Notes under the pieces: model-generated
Database searches by the model: none
Told to the model about the DNA's origin: nothing
What the model saw: the letters and a program-made list of their open reading frames with translations, nothing else
In this document: positions 17,319 to 25,514 of the stretch, one piece after another
Layout of the letters: every line of letters begins with the position of its first letter
Position numbering within the stretch: position 1 is the stretch's first letter
Position numbers and translations under genes: made by a program
Source: Polyangium sp. 6x1
GTDB lineage: Bacteria; Myxococcota_A; Polyangia; Polyangiales; Polyangiaceae
Assembly: GCF_029946515.1 (NCBI RefSeq)
Contig: NZ_JARZHH010000006.1
Span: 124,001-188,000 of the forward strand
Length of the DNA: 64,000 bases
Direction of reading: 5' to 3'

Positions 17319-20111
17319 CTAGATGGGGCAGGTTAGCGGGCTCATGCACGTGCCGCCGCAGCAGATGAGCGGATCGGCGCACTCGTTGTCAGGATCGGTG
17401 TACTCGACGATGTTCAGGCACGCACCGTTGATGAACCCGTTCTTGGCGGCACTGCAGGATTTGCACGCGCCGGAGCAAGCCGAGTCACAGCAGAAGCCCT
17501 CGACACAGAAGCCGGTTGTGCATTGGGCCGCGGTCGAGCAAGCCGAGCCGATCGCGAGCCCGCCCGCCGTGCACGTGCCGCCCGAGCAGGTGTAGCCCGC
17601 GGCGCAATCCGCGTTCACCGCGCACGTCGTCTTGCACGACGTCGTGCCGCAGACGTAGGGGCTGCAAGACTTCGTGCCGCTGTCGACGCACGTGCCAGAC
17701 CCGTTGCAGGTGTCGGCCGTGCTCTCGACGCCGTTCGTGCAGCTCCCCGCGACGCACACCGTGCCCGAGGTGTAGAGCTGGCATACGCCGGCGGCGCAGA
17801 AGCCCGTCGTGCCGCAGGTCGAGGCCGCGGCGGCGGTGCACTCGTTGTCCGGATCGGTGCCGGTCGTGATGTTGCCGCAGACGCCGCTCACGCCGCCCTT
17901 CTTCGCGGCCGAGCAAGCCTGGCAAAGGCCCGTGCACGCGGTGCTGCAGCAGAAGCCGTCGACGCAGAAACCGCTCGAGCACTCGTTCGCGGCGGTGCAC
18001 GCCACGCCCGTGGCCTTCTTCGAGACGCAGGTCTGGGTCGCGCAGTAGAACGTCGAGGCGCAGTCGACGTCGGAGGCGCACGTGCTCTTGCAAGCGTTCA
18101 TGCTGCAGGCGTAGGGGCTGCAGGCCTGCGTGCCCCCGTCGATGCACGCGCCCAGGCCGTTGCACGTATCGGGCTTCGTGAGCGTCGTGCCCGCGCACGA
18201 CGCCGGCGTGCACGTGGTGCCCGAGGGGTAGAGCTGGCAGCTCCCCATGCCGCTGCAGAAGCCGTTCGTGCCGCACGTCAGCACGCCCTGATCGGTGCAC
18301 TCGTTATCCGGATCGGTCCCGACCAGGATCACGCCGCACGTGCCGTTGGTCGTGCCGCCGCCCTTCTTCGCCGCCGAGCAGGCCTGGCAGAGGCCCGAGC
18401 ACGTGGTGTCGCAGCAGACGCCGTCGACGCAGAAGCCGCTCGCGCACTCGTTCGCCGCCACGCAGGCCGTGCCGAGCGGCTTCTTCGTGCCGCAGACGCC
18501 GTTCACGCACGCGTTGCCCGACGTGCAGTCGGCGTCGCTCCCGCACACCTGCTTGCACGTCCCCACGCCGCAGGCGTACGGCGCGCACGTCTTCGTGCCG
18601 CCGTCGACGCACGTGCCCATGCCGTTGCACGTGTCGGCGTTCGTCTGGGTCGATCCGGTGCAGCTCGACGCGACGCAAACCGTGCCCGCGGCGTAGAGCT
18701 GGCACGCGCCCGCGCCGTTGCAGACGCCGTTCGTCCCGCACGAGGGTGCGCCTGCATCGAGGCACTCGCTGTCCGGATCGGTCCCGACCACGATCGAGCC
18801 GCAAACGCCGTTCGCGCCCGCGCCCTTTTTCAAGGTCGAGCACGCCTGGCAGGCGCCGCCGCAGGCCGTATTGCAACAGACGCCGTCGACGCAGAAGCCG
18901 CTCGCGCACTCGTTCGCGCCGCCGCAGCTCGCGCCCGGCATCTTCGCCGGCACGCACGCGCCCGCCGCGCAGTACTGGCCCGACGCGCACTGCAGGTCGA
19001 CGGCGCACATCGAGGCGCAGACGTCGCCGCTGCACGCGTACGGCGCGCAGCTCGCCGTGCCCTTGTCGACGCAGCTGCCTTGGCCGTCGCAGGTGTCGGG
19101 ATTCGTCTGCACGCCGGCCGCGCAGCCGCCCGGCGCGCAGACCGTGCCCGCCATGTAGTTGCGGCAGGCGCCCTGCCCGTTGCACGTGCCGTCGGTCCCG
19201 CACGAGCCCGCGCCCTGATCGGGGCAATCTCCGTCGGGATCGGTGCCTTCGAGCGAAGCCGCGCACGTGCCGTTCGTGCCGCCCGTGAGCGCCGCGCTGC
19301 AAGCCTGGCACGTGCCCTCGCAGGCCTCGTTGCAGCAGATGCCGTCCGCGCAGAAGCCGCTCTCGCACTGGTTCGGCTTGCTCGCCAGGCACGCCTCGCC
19401 GACAGCCTTCTTGTCGACGCATTCACCCGAGACGACGTCGCAATATTTCCCGGACGCGCAGTCGCCGTCGTTGCCGCAGTCCGTCGCGCAGACGTTGCCC
19501 ACGCACGCGTTCGGCGCGCAATCGACCGTGCCCGCGTCCACGCAGGTGCCGGCGCCGTCGCAGGTCTTCGGGAGCGTTTTGGTTTGTCCGACGCAGCTCT
19601 GCGGCGCGCACTCGGTCCCGCTCGGGTAGAGCGCGCACGCGCGCTTTCCGTCGCACGAGCCATTGCGCCCGCACGACCCCGCGCCCTCGTCCTCGCACTC
19701 ACCCTCGGGATCGATGCCTTCGATCACGGCCGCGCAGGCGCCGTTCGACTGCCCCGTATGCGCCGCGCTGCAAGCCTCGCACGTCCCGGTGCACGCGGTG
19801 TCGCAGCAGACGCCGTCCACGCAGAAGCCGGATCCGCACGCGAGCCCGTCGCTGCACGGCTCGCCGATCGCGCCGCCGCCCTGCCCGCCCGCGCCGCCGA
19901 TGCCGCCCGCGCCGCCTTGCCCCGCCGCGCCGCCCATGCCCCCGTCGGGAGGACCTTTGCCGTAGGGCCGATCCGGCGAGACGCACCCGTACGAGAGCAA
20001 AAGGATCGACAGTGAAACGAGCAGAAATGTCCACGCCCGCCCACGACGCGCGATGGGCGAAGTGCGCTGGGGGCGAGGCCCGGGAGTCGAGCCGGAGGCG
20101 AGGACGGACAT
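17319..20111 (-). CDS. Giant Cys-rich tandem-repeat surface lipoprotein
   Basis: Predicted 930-residue exported protein. After a signal segment with a lipobox-like LLLSYGC and a Gly-rich linker come five full repeats of about 150 residues and a final half repeat. Each repeat has ECASGFCVDGVCCDTAC.G.CQACS, then GTDPDNEC...CGTNG.C, a GT.C..SC block, DTCNG.GTCVDGGT, C.PYAC and a closing DCASG.YC...C. The spacing resembles Dickkopf-like/Cys-rich repeats seen in many myxobacterial surface proteins; disulfide-bonded modules are expected. No enzyme function is apparent. ATG at 20111 is preceded by AGGA at a good distance; 20120 is an alternative. Its stop lies nine bases before the kinase start. Confidence 0.85.
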   Translation of the reverse strand: MSVLASGSTPGPRPQRTSPIARRGRAWTFLLVSLSILLLSYGCVSPDRPYGKGPPDGGMGGAAGQGGAGGIGGAGGQGGGAIGEPCSDGLACGSGFCVDGVCCDTACTGTCEACSAAHTGQSNGACAAVIEGIDPEGECEDEGAGSCGRNGSCDGKRACALYPSGTECAPQSCVGQTKTLPKTCDGAGTCVDAGTVDCAPNACVGNVCATDCGNDGDCASGKYCDVVSGECVDKKAVGEACLASKPNQCESGFCADGICCNEACEGTCQACSAALTGGTNGTCAASLEGTDPDGDCPDQGAGSCGTDGTCNGQGACRNYMAGTVCAPGGCAAGVQTNPDTCDGQGSCVDKGTASCAPYACSGDVCASMCAVDLQCASGQYCAAGACVPAKMPGASCGGANECASGFCVDGVCCNTACGGACQACSTLKKGAGANGVCGSIVVGTDPDSECLDAGAPSCGTNGVCNGAGACQLYAAGTVCVASSCTGSTQTNADTCNGMGTCVDGGTKTCAPYACGVGTCKQVCGSDADCTSGNACVNGVCGTKKPLGTACVAANECASGFCVDGVCCDTTCSGLCQACSAAKKGGGTTNGTCGVILVGTDPDNECTDQGVLTCGTNGFCSGMGSCQLYPSGTTCTPASCAGTTLTKPDTCNGLGACIDGGTQACSPYACSMNACKSTCASDVDCASTFYCATQTCVSKKATGVACTAANECSSGFCVDGFCCSTACTGLCQACSAAKKGGVSGVCGNITTGTDPDNECTAAAASTCGTTGFCAAGVCQLYTSGTVCVAGSCTNGVESTADTCNGSGTCVDSGTKSCSPYVCGTTSCKTTCAVNADCAAGYTCSGGTCTAGGLAIGSACSTAAQCTTGFCVEGFCCDSACSGACKSCSAAKNGFINGACLNIVEYTDPDNECADPLICCGGTCMSPLTCPI

Positions 20112-20193
20112 CCTGGGCATCCTACGAGCAGATGCCTTTCGCTCGCAAGACGCGCCGTGGCGCCGCGGCTTGCATTCGCGAGGGGCTCGGCGG
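20112..20193. promoter_or_regulatory. Divergent promoter region
   Basis: About 80 bp separate the leftward Cys-rich/kinase operon from the rightward multicopper oxidase gene. Both promoters must lie here or overlap the 5' ends. I see no convincing -35/-10 pair. Confidence 0.45.
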
Positions 20194-21681
20194 ATGCTCG
20201 CTCCTGCGATGTCGAAGCTCCCCCTCGCCGCGCCCCGGAACACGCCTCTCCCGCGCCGCACGGCGCCGCTCGTGCTCCTCGCGCTCCTCGGCGCAGGGTG
20301 TGGCGGCCCAGACCCGGGCGCGCAGCCGGAGGGCTGGGATTCCGCGGTCGCCATGCGCCCGCCGGAAGACAAAAACCCCGACCCGAAGACCCTGGAGATG
20401 GACCTCGAAGCTCGCATCGAGGAGCTCGAGCTGCGCGCCGGTCTGAAGACGCCCGCGTGGACCTACGGCGGCAGCATCCCCGGGCCGTTCGTGCGGGCGA
20501 ACGTGGGCGATCGGCTGATCGTCCATTTCCGCAACGCGCTGCCCGAGCCGACGACGATCCACTGGCACGGGCTGCGAATCCCCGCGGCGATGGACGGGGC
20601 GGCGGGGCACAGCCAGCCGGAGATCCAGCCGGGAGAGACGTTCACGTACGATTTCGTGCTCCCGGACGCGGGGCTCTACTGGTACCACCCGCACGTTCAT
20701 TCGGCCGCGCAGCTCGGCTTCGGCCTCTACGGCGCGCTGCTCGTCGACGACCCGACCGAGCCCGCGGATCTCGGCGACGAGCTCGTCCTCGTGCTCTCGG
20801 ACATGGCGATCCGCGACGACGGATCGCTCCAGGATCCCGAGACGGGGCTCGAATTCGGCACGCTCTTCGGGCGCGAGGGGGATCTCTTGCTCGTCAATGG
20901 CCGGAAGAACCCGGAGATCCAGGCGCGCGCGGGCCGGCGGCAGCGGTGGCGCATCGTGAACGCCGCGAAGAGCCGGTATTTCCAGCTCGCCATGAAGGAC
21001 CATACGTTCACGCGCATCGGCGGCGACGGCGGCTTCATGGAAAAACCCGTCGAGTCCGCGGCCCTCGTGCTCACGCCGGGCGAGCGCGCCGACGTGCTGG
21101 TCGTGCCCCACGGCGCGCCCGGATCGACGCTGCCCGTGCGCTGGGTGCCCTACGATCGCGGCTACGGCACGACGTTCAACCGGCCCGAGGAAGAGGTCTT
21201 TCGCGTGCGCCTCACGAACGAGGAGGCGGCAACGGAGACGCCGCGGCCGACGACGGATCGCGTGATCACGCCGCTGGATCTCGCCGGCGCCACGCAGGTC
21301 GCGCTGGAGCTCACGCAGGGCGAGATCGACGGCAAGATGGTGATGGGCATCAACGGCGTGCCCTCGTGGGAAGCCGTCCCGGTGCCGGCGACGGTGGGTG
21401 AGACCCAGGTGTGGACCGTGAAAAACACGATGGACTTCGCCCACCCGTTCCATTTGCACGGCTTCTTCTTCCAGCCGCTCGACGCATCGCTCGCCCCGAT
21501 CCACCCGATGGAATGGAAGGACACGGTCAACGTCCCCGTCGACGGCACGGGCCGCTTCGCCGTGCGGTACGACGATCGGCCCGGGATGTGGATGTTCCAC
21601 TGCCACATCCTCGATCACGCCGACGCCGGCATGATGGGCGTGCTCGATCTGCAAGGCGGATCCGGCTCTTCTTCGCACTGA
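20194..21681 (+). CDS. Multicopper oxidase lipoprotein; its 3' end is the attachment site of an integrated element
   Basis: Predicted 495-residue secreted lipoprotein (lipobox LGAGC, Cys36). Copper motifs: HWHG (123-126), WYHPHVH (163-169), HPFHLH (417-422) and HCHILDHADAGMM (469-481), so all sites are complete. The family couples oxidation of metal ions or phenols to oxygen reduction. ATG at 20194 has GAGGGG nine bases upstream. The last 70 bp of shared coding sequence (21597-21666) recur at 39403-39472; there the frame continues to GAGH and a stop, whereas here it ends GSSSH. The end seen here is therefore supplied by the element, and the original chromosomal end is at 39472-39484. All copper ligands are restored, so the enzyme should remain functional. 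Confidence 0.9.
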   Translation: MLAPAMSKLPLAAPRNTPLPRRTAPLVLLALLGAGCGGPDPGAQPEGWDSAVAMRPPEDKNPDPKTLEMDLEARIEELELRAGLKTPAWTYGGSIPGPFVRANVGDRLIVHFRNALPEPTTIHWHGLRIPAAMDGAAGHSQPEIQPGETFTYDFVLPDAGLYWYHPHVHSAAQLGFGLYGALLVDDPTEPADLGDELVLVLSDMAIRDDGSLQDPETGLEFGTLFGREGDLLLVNGRKNPEIQARAGRRQRWRIVNAAKSRYFQLAMKDHTFTRIGGDGGFMEKPVESAALVLTPGERADVLVVPHGAPGSTLPVRWVPYDRGYGTTFNRPEEEVFRVRLTNEEAATETPRPTTDRVITPLDLAGATQVALELTQGEIDGKMVMGINGVPSWEAVPVPATVGETQVWTVKNTMDFAHPFHLHGFFFQPLDASLAPIHPMEWKDTVNVPVDGTGRFAVRYDDRPGMWMFHCHILDHADAGMMGVLDLQGGSGSSSH

Positions 21682-23287
21682 CGGACCGGCCGCCGAGGGC
21701 CCTCCTGGCCGCGCTCGTGGACGTTTCCGCGGACGATTCGAACGCTTCCCTTCCCCCGCTCTGCCCGTTCGACGGCGATCTTGACGATGGCGCCGAGCCC
21801 GAGGCGGGCTCCTCCTCGCGCGGCATCGGGTCGAACGCTGTCCGGCCTCCAGGCGGGAGCGGCGGGCGGCGCAAGCCGAGCTCCTGGGCGACGGCGGCGA
21901 CCTCGGGGATCCCCACGTCCACGGCCGGTGGGACGTCGAGGTCCAGTTCTGCCGCCGAGCGCGCCCCGATGCGGTAGCGCTCGATCTCGTTCGAGGTGTG
22001 CCCGGTCCGGAGGCGGATGTATTCGTCCGGCGCGCCAGCGGCGAGGAAGAGCGTCACGAACGTGCGCCGGAGGCCGTGCACGTCCACGTCGTCGTTCGTC
22101 TCCGTCGTCTCGAAGAGCTCTGGCCGATCGATGCCCGCGCGCACAAGATCCCCGCGCATGCGCCGGGCCATGATGCGCAGCGACCAGCGCACTCGGTCCT
22201 CGGGCCGGGCGACCGAGCGGCGCCGGCCTCGCGGGTTGATGAACAGCGGCGAGGAGGGCGTGATCGTCTCCCCTCGCCGCTGACGCAGCTCAAGGTACGC
22301 GCGGAGCATCACGACGACGTCGGGCCGGAGGCGCCACGTCCGCGGCATGTCGGTCTTGTTGCTGTCCACGCGGAGCGCCCCGCGCTCGAGGTCCACGTGC
22401 GTTACGTTCCGCGAGACCGCCTCGCTGACGCGCGTACCTTCAGTCGCGAGGAACGCGTAGAGGACCCGCGCGTCCACGTCTACGGTGCCGGCCTGGTAGA
22501 CGCGGGCGAGTTCGTCCGGGTACAAGTGGTGGCGCTGCTTCCGATCCTTCACCCGCGGAACCCATCCACGCGGGAGCGGGTTTGTCCTCCGGAGGCACGT
22601 GAGCGTCGCGAGGTGAACGACGCGCTGGATGAGGCTTGCGAATCGCGAAAGCGTCGATCGAGCGCGCACCGTCGTGGCTAACGTCGCAAGGGCGAAATCC
22701 GCGTGCTCCCGCTCGAAGTCGACGATCGGGACATGCCCGATGATCGGCAAGATCCGCTTCAGGCGGGAGCGCTCAGCGTTCGTCGAGCGTTTCGGCCTGA
22801 CGAGCAGCGGGAAGGCCTTCGTGAGCTCGCCAGAGAGCCACGCATACGCGAGGTCGCCCCACGTCCGGATCGCCCCGACAGACCCGGCGCGGATGGCGGC
22901 CCCTTGGGCGATCAGCTCGGCGGCACCGCGTGCGGCCTCGGCGTGCTTCGCACTGCCGCCCTCGACGAGCCGATCGAGCAGCCGCGGAGCGTCCTCTGCG
23001 CGCCCCGCGGTCACGAGCTTCCGCGCCACGTCAGCGCTCGCGTCGAGCAGCTCGGGCGGTGCCGCAGCGACGTGGCCAAGGATCGCGTCGGCTGTCTCAG
23101 TGGACGGCGCCGGCCTCGCCCTGCCGAGCTCCTCAGCGAGGCCGGCAAGCGTGGGGAGACGTGTCCGAGCTTGCGCCTTGTCCGTGGCCCATGGGAGCGC
23201 GAACGACGGGCGCCGCTTCCCGCACGTGACGCGCGCCCGCCAAATCCCGCGGGACAGGTCGACGGAGCCCTCAGCTTTCCTCGGCAT
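21527..23287 (-). CDS. int: Tyrosine integrase with attachment site inside its coding sequence (prophage form)
   Basis: Predicted 586 residues as integrated. The catalytic domain is complete: Arg286 (ATEGTRVSEA), Lys311, His404/Arg407 (HGLRR), His430 (RTGH) and nucleophile Tyr438 (ERY). An arm/core-binding region precedes it. Residues 541-564 are encoded by the att core and 565-586 are antisense to the host oxidase gene. On the excised circle the same frame runs through the core into 39402-39069, giving a 674-residue protein with a different 110-residue tail. In phage Mx8 such a change lowers the activity of the prophage-form enzyme (IntX). ATG at 23287 lies 32 bp after the stop of the excisionase-like gene, so the two are likely co-transcribed. 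Confidence 0.92.
   Translation of the reverse strand: MPRKAEGSVDLSRGIWRARVTCGKRRPSFALPWATDKAQARTRLPTLAGLAEELGRARPAPSTETADAILGHVAAAPPELLDASADVARKLVTAGRAEDAPRLLDRLVEGGSAKHAEAARGAAELIAQGAAIRAGSVGAIRTWGDLAYAWLSGELTKAFPLLVRPKRSTNAERSRLKRILPIIGHVPIVDFEREHADFALATLATTVRARSTLSRFASLIQRVVHLATLTCLRRTNPLPRGWVPRVKDRKQRHHLYPDELARVYQAGTVDVDARVLYAFLATEGTRVSEAVSRNVTHVDLERGALRVDSNKTDMPRTWRLRPDVVVMLRAYLELRQRRGETITPSSPLFINPRGRRRSVARPEDRVRWSLRIMARRMRGDLVRAGIDRPELFETTETNDDVDVHGLRRTFVTLFLAAGAPDEYIRLRTGHTSNEIERYRIGARSAAELDLDVPPAVDVGIPEVAAVAQELGLRRPPLPPGGRTAFDPMPREEEPASGSAPSSRSPSNGQSGGREAFESSAETSTSAARRALGGRSVSAKKSRIRLADRARPSCRRRRDRGCGSGTSTSRADRRTARRSGPCRRRGR
21597..21666. repeat. attL core: 70-bp direct repeat, left end of the element
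   Basis: This 70-bp sequence is repeated in the same orientation at 39403-39472 with one mismatch (C at 21649, T at 39455). Identity ends abruptly on both sides. It encodes the C-terminal copper-ligand block of the multicopper oxidase on the plus strand and residues 541-564 of the integrase on the minus strand. The integrase gene adjoins it, as expected of an attachment core. Confidence 0.9.
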
Positions 23288-23319
23288 GGTCTACCCGCCT
23301 CCTCGTTCGTCGAGTTCGT

Positions 23320-23652
23320 TCAGGTCTTTTTCGGGCGCTCGGCGAGCCATACCTCGGCCTCCTGTACCCTGACGCGAAACAAACGCGGCCCTGCCTGGAT
23401 CACTGGCAAGCCTTCGCGCTTCCACACATAGACCGTCTCCCTGACCACACCCATCCGCTCGGCAAATTCGGCGAATGTCATGTACCGTGGCGCGGGTTTG
23501 GGCTCCGGTATCCCATCGGCAGTGCTGCCAGCAAAAAGCTCTGCGATTTGCTCCGCGATCTGCGCCTGCTCGCGGTGCAGCTCTGCCGCTCGTCTGAAGA
23601 GGGACGCCGCATCATGCGGCGATGGCCCTTGTGGTTTGGTAGTTCGTACCAT
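23320..23652 (-). CDS. Excisionase-like HTH protein (Uoi/AlpA type)
   Basis: Predicted 110-residue protein. The C-terminal 55 residues form a winged-helix/MerR-like DNA-binding domain of the excisionase type (MTFAEFAERMGVVRETVYVW followed by KREGLPVIQAGPRLFRVRVQEAEVWLAER). The N-terminal half is helical and may dimerise. ATG at 23652 starts the recognisable protein, and the frame is open further upstream as shadow. Position directly upstream of int and on the same strand is the same as uoi in phage Mx8, the proposed excisionase that opposes integration. A conserved 27-bp motif with a GTCAA...TTGAC dyad lies 40-66 bp upstream. Confidence 0.8.
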   Translation of the reverse strand: MVRTTKPQGPSPHDAASLFRRAAELHREQAQIAEQIAELFAGSTADGIPEPKPAPRYMTFAEFAERMGVVRETVYVWKREGLPVIQAGPRLFRVRVQEAEVWLAERPKKT

Positions 23653-23691
23653 GATCCCCCGCTTCTGGCGGCTATGTCCCGCCGCCGCGCC

Positions 23692-23718
23692 GATCGTCAA
23701 GGGGTTTGACCGGGAACG
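23692..23718 (-). promoter_or_regulatory. Candidate operator upstream of the excisionase/integrase genes
   Basis: A 27-bp sequence that recurs with two differences at 25488-25514. Each contains an imperfect dyad GTCAA-N5-TTGAC, and each lies about 35-65 bp upstream of a leftward start codon (23652 and 25453). On the minus strand the TTGACG half may also be a -35 element, with ACATAG 17 bp downstream here. Confidence 0.5.
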
Positions 23719-23780
23719 ACCGGCGCGGTGATCGGGGCGTCGGGTCCGTTTGCTCGCCTCAGCGTTCCCTCCTCGTGGGG

Positions 23781-25028
23781 CTACGCCGCGCCCTTCTTCG
23801 TGGGCCCCTCGAAGTCGAGCTTCGCTACCTCGCTCGTGAGCACGTCGGCCAGGCGCTCGCAGAACTGCCGCACGTGGCCGATGTGCCACGGGTCCGCCTC
23901 CACCTCGATGAGCGCATCGAGGGCGCCGAGTTGCGCGCGCAGCGTGTACGTGATGCCGACGAGGGTCGGGTCGCTCTCCGCGCCCACGAGGTGGTGGATC
24001 ACCTCCACCGGCGTTGCCTCGCCCATGGTGACGCGGCGCTCGACGGCGACGCGAGCGCCCTCAGGGACGTGGAGCTCCGCGGCCGCCGTGGGAGCCGCCT
24101 TGGCTGCTGGTGGCATGGGTGTATCCGTGGCGGCCTGTCGCAAGGACAAGAGTTCGCTTTCCGCGCACGAGAGGCATTGCATGATCCGGAATGCCGTCTC
24201 ATCAATCTTCGCGCGGCGCTCCTCGTGTCCGTAGCTCTTCTCGCTCGTGTCCCGAGCGGCGTCCCACATGTCATCCACGATCGGCCGCACGTCGCGGATG
24301 AGTTCGCGGGCGTTCTCCAGCGTGTCGAGGGAGAACATGTCTGGATTGAGCGGCAGGTTTCGAAACGGTGGTTGCATGGTGGGCGCGGCCGGCGGGAAGG
24401 CCGCTGAGGGACCGGGCGGCGCCGCCGCTGACGGAGCCTCGGGCCGGGCCTCCGGTCCGGCGGTCTGCTCAGTCGCCTCGGCGGGCACGGGCGCCACTGT
24501 CCGCCGCTTGCGGGGCCGAAGCTCTGCCGCTCGTGCGAGCCTCTCCTCGACGCCGCCGAGGCCCTCGCCGAGGGACGTGACGCGCCCACGGGCAGCGATG
24601 AGGACGGGGGCGCAGGTCTTCGCCGCGGCCTTGTGGGGGCGCGTGCGCTCTTCGAGGACGTCGAGGTGTTCGCGGAGGTGCTCGACCGTGCCGCGGAGCT
24701 CCGCGACGGTGGCGCGCAGCGCGGCGAGCTCGCCGCGCATTGAGGAAGAGCTCGGCGGCCCGCCGCCCGTCGGCGCCCCAGCCTCGCGCACGGGCTCCGC
24801 AGGGCGTGCCTTCTTGGTGGCCGCCGCGGCCGCCTCGGGGCCGGGGAAGCCGAGGTTGAGCAGCGCATGCCCCGGTGCGCGCGGGGAGCGAATCGTCGTC
24901 GGGGAGGTGTCCGCGGCCTGTGCCACGCCTTGCGGAAGCGGCGCATCGGCCGCGGTTGTCGCGTTGCGGTTGCGGCGGCGCGACGTCGTAGATTTGGCCT
25001 TGGACTTCGAATCGTGTGAAAGTGCCAT
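23781..25028 (-). CDS. Hypothetical coiled-coil protein of the element
   Basis: Predicted 415-residue protein. The basic, Ser/Arg-rich N-terminus (SKSKAKSTTSRRRNRN) could bind nucleic acid. A coiled-coil segment (about 100-130, ELAALRATVAELRGTVEHLR) follows, then a Pro/Ala-rich linker (160-215) and a globular C-terminal part (about 225-415) without a recognised motif. The C-terminal part contains 'MQCLSCAESEL', a possible CxxC. ATG at 25028 was chosen over 25064 because the tail upstream looks non-coding. It stands alone between the excisionase-like gene and the ribbon-helix-helix gene. Function unknown. Confidence 0.65.
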   Translation of the reverse strand: MALSHDSKSKAKSTTSRRRNRNATTAADAPLPQGVAQAADTSPTTIRSPRAPGHALLNLGFPGPEAAAAATKKARPAEPVREAGAPTGGGPPSSSSMRGELAALRATVAELRGTVEHLREHLDVLEERTRPHKAAAKTCAPVLIAARGRVTSLGEGLGGVEERLARAAELRPRKRRTVAPVPAEATEQTAGPEARPEAPSAAAPPGPSAAFPPAAPTMQPPFRNLPLNPDMFSLDTLENARELIRDVRPIVDDMWDAARDTSEKSYGHEERRAKIDETAFRIMQCLSCAESELLSLRQAATDTPMPPAAKAAPTAAAELHVPEGARVAVERRVTMGEATPVEVIHHLVGAESDPTLVGITYTLRAQLGALDALIEVEADPWHIGHVRQFCERLADVLTSEVAKLDFEGPTKKGAA

Positions 25029-25120
25029 TGGGTGATTGCCTCGTTGTGCGCGAGCGTTCGCCAAGGGCCCTCCGTGGTGTTAGCCGCACCGCGGGGGCCC
25101 GTCTCTTTTCACGCGTAGAC

Positions 25121-25453
25121 CTACTTCGCCGGCTTGCGGGCCGGGGCCTTCGTTCCCTTCTTCGCCACGCTCCTCGCGGGCGTTTTCCTGGGCTCCTCAG
25201 ATGGCATGGGCCCAAGGCCTAGCTCGTCTTCGAGCGCCGCCATGCCACGCTCGAGCGCGATGCGGAACGCGTCGCTGCGTCCAACGCGCTCGCCGGGGCG
25301 ACGGCGCTTCAAGCCCTCGGCGATCCGGTCGAGACGGGCGTTTGAGCCTGGCTGCGCTCGCCCCGCTACGACCTCCAGACCATCAACCATGTTCTGTATC
25401 ACAGCACGGGCGTTAACGCGGGTCAACGCATCAACCCGGACGAACCCCGGCAC
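25121..25453 (-). CDS. Ribbon-helix-helix-like small DNA-binding protein
   Basis: Predicted 110 residues from GTG at 25453. Residues about 39-78 (NARLDRIAEGLKRR...RSDAFRIALERGMAALE) have the strand-helix-helix periodicity of CopG/Arc-type repressors. The C-terminal 30 residues are Lys/Pro/Ala-rich (KKGTKAPARKPAK) and could bind DNA nonspecifically. An in-frame ATG at 25390 is an alternative start; just upstream of it TTGACC and GATACA, spaced like a promoter, would give a leaderless message. The 27-bp dyad motif at 25488-25514 lies upstream, so autoregulation is plausible. Confidence 0.6.
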   Translation of the reverse strand: MPGFVRVDALTRVNARAVIQNMVDGLEVVAGRAQPGSNARLDRIAEGLKRRRPGERVGRSDAFRIALERGMAALEDELGLGPMPSEEPRKTPARSVAKKGTKAPARKPAK

Positions 25454-25487
25454 GTGGATCGCGTTCGCGCGTGCCGGATGTATGGGC

Positions 25488-25514
25488 GATCGTCAAGGCG
25501 TTTGACCCGGAACG
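25488..25514 (-). promoter_or_regulatory. Second copy of the candidate operator
   Basis: Matches 23692-23718 at 25 of 27 positions, with the GTCAA...TTGAC dyad intact. It overlaps the last codons of the zinc-knuckle gene and lies 35 bp upstream of the GTG start of the ribbon-helix-helix gene. The same motif before two leftward genes suggests control by one element-encoded repressor. Confidence 0.5.

Noticed and set aside
17319-20000. Regularly spaced repeats that could suggest a CRISPR array
   Set aside because: The repeats are about 450 bp, degenerate and coding (Cys-rich modules); there are no unique spacers of constant length.
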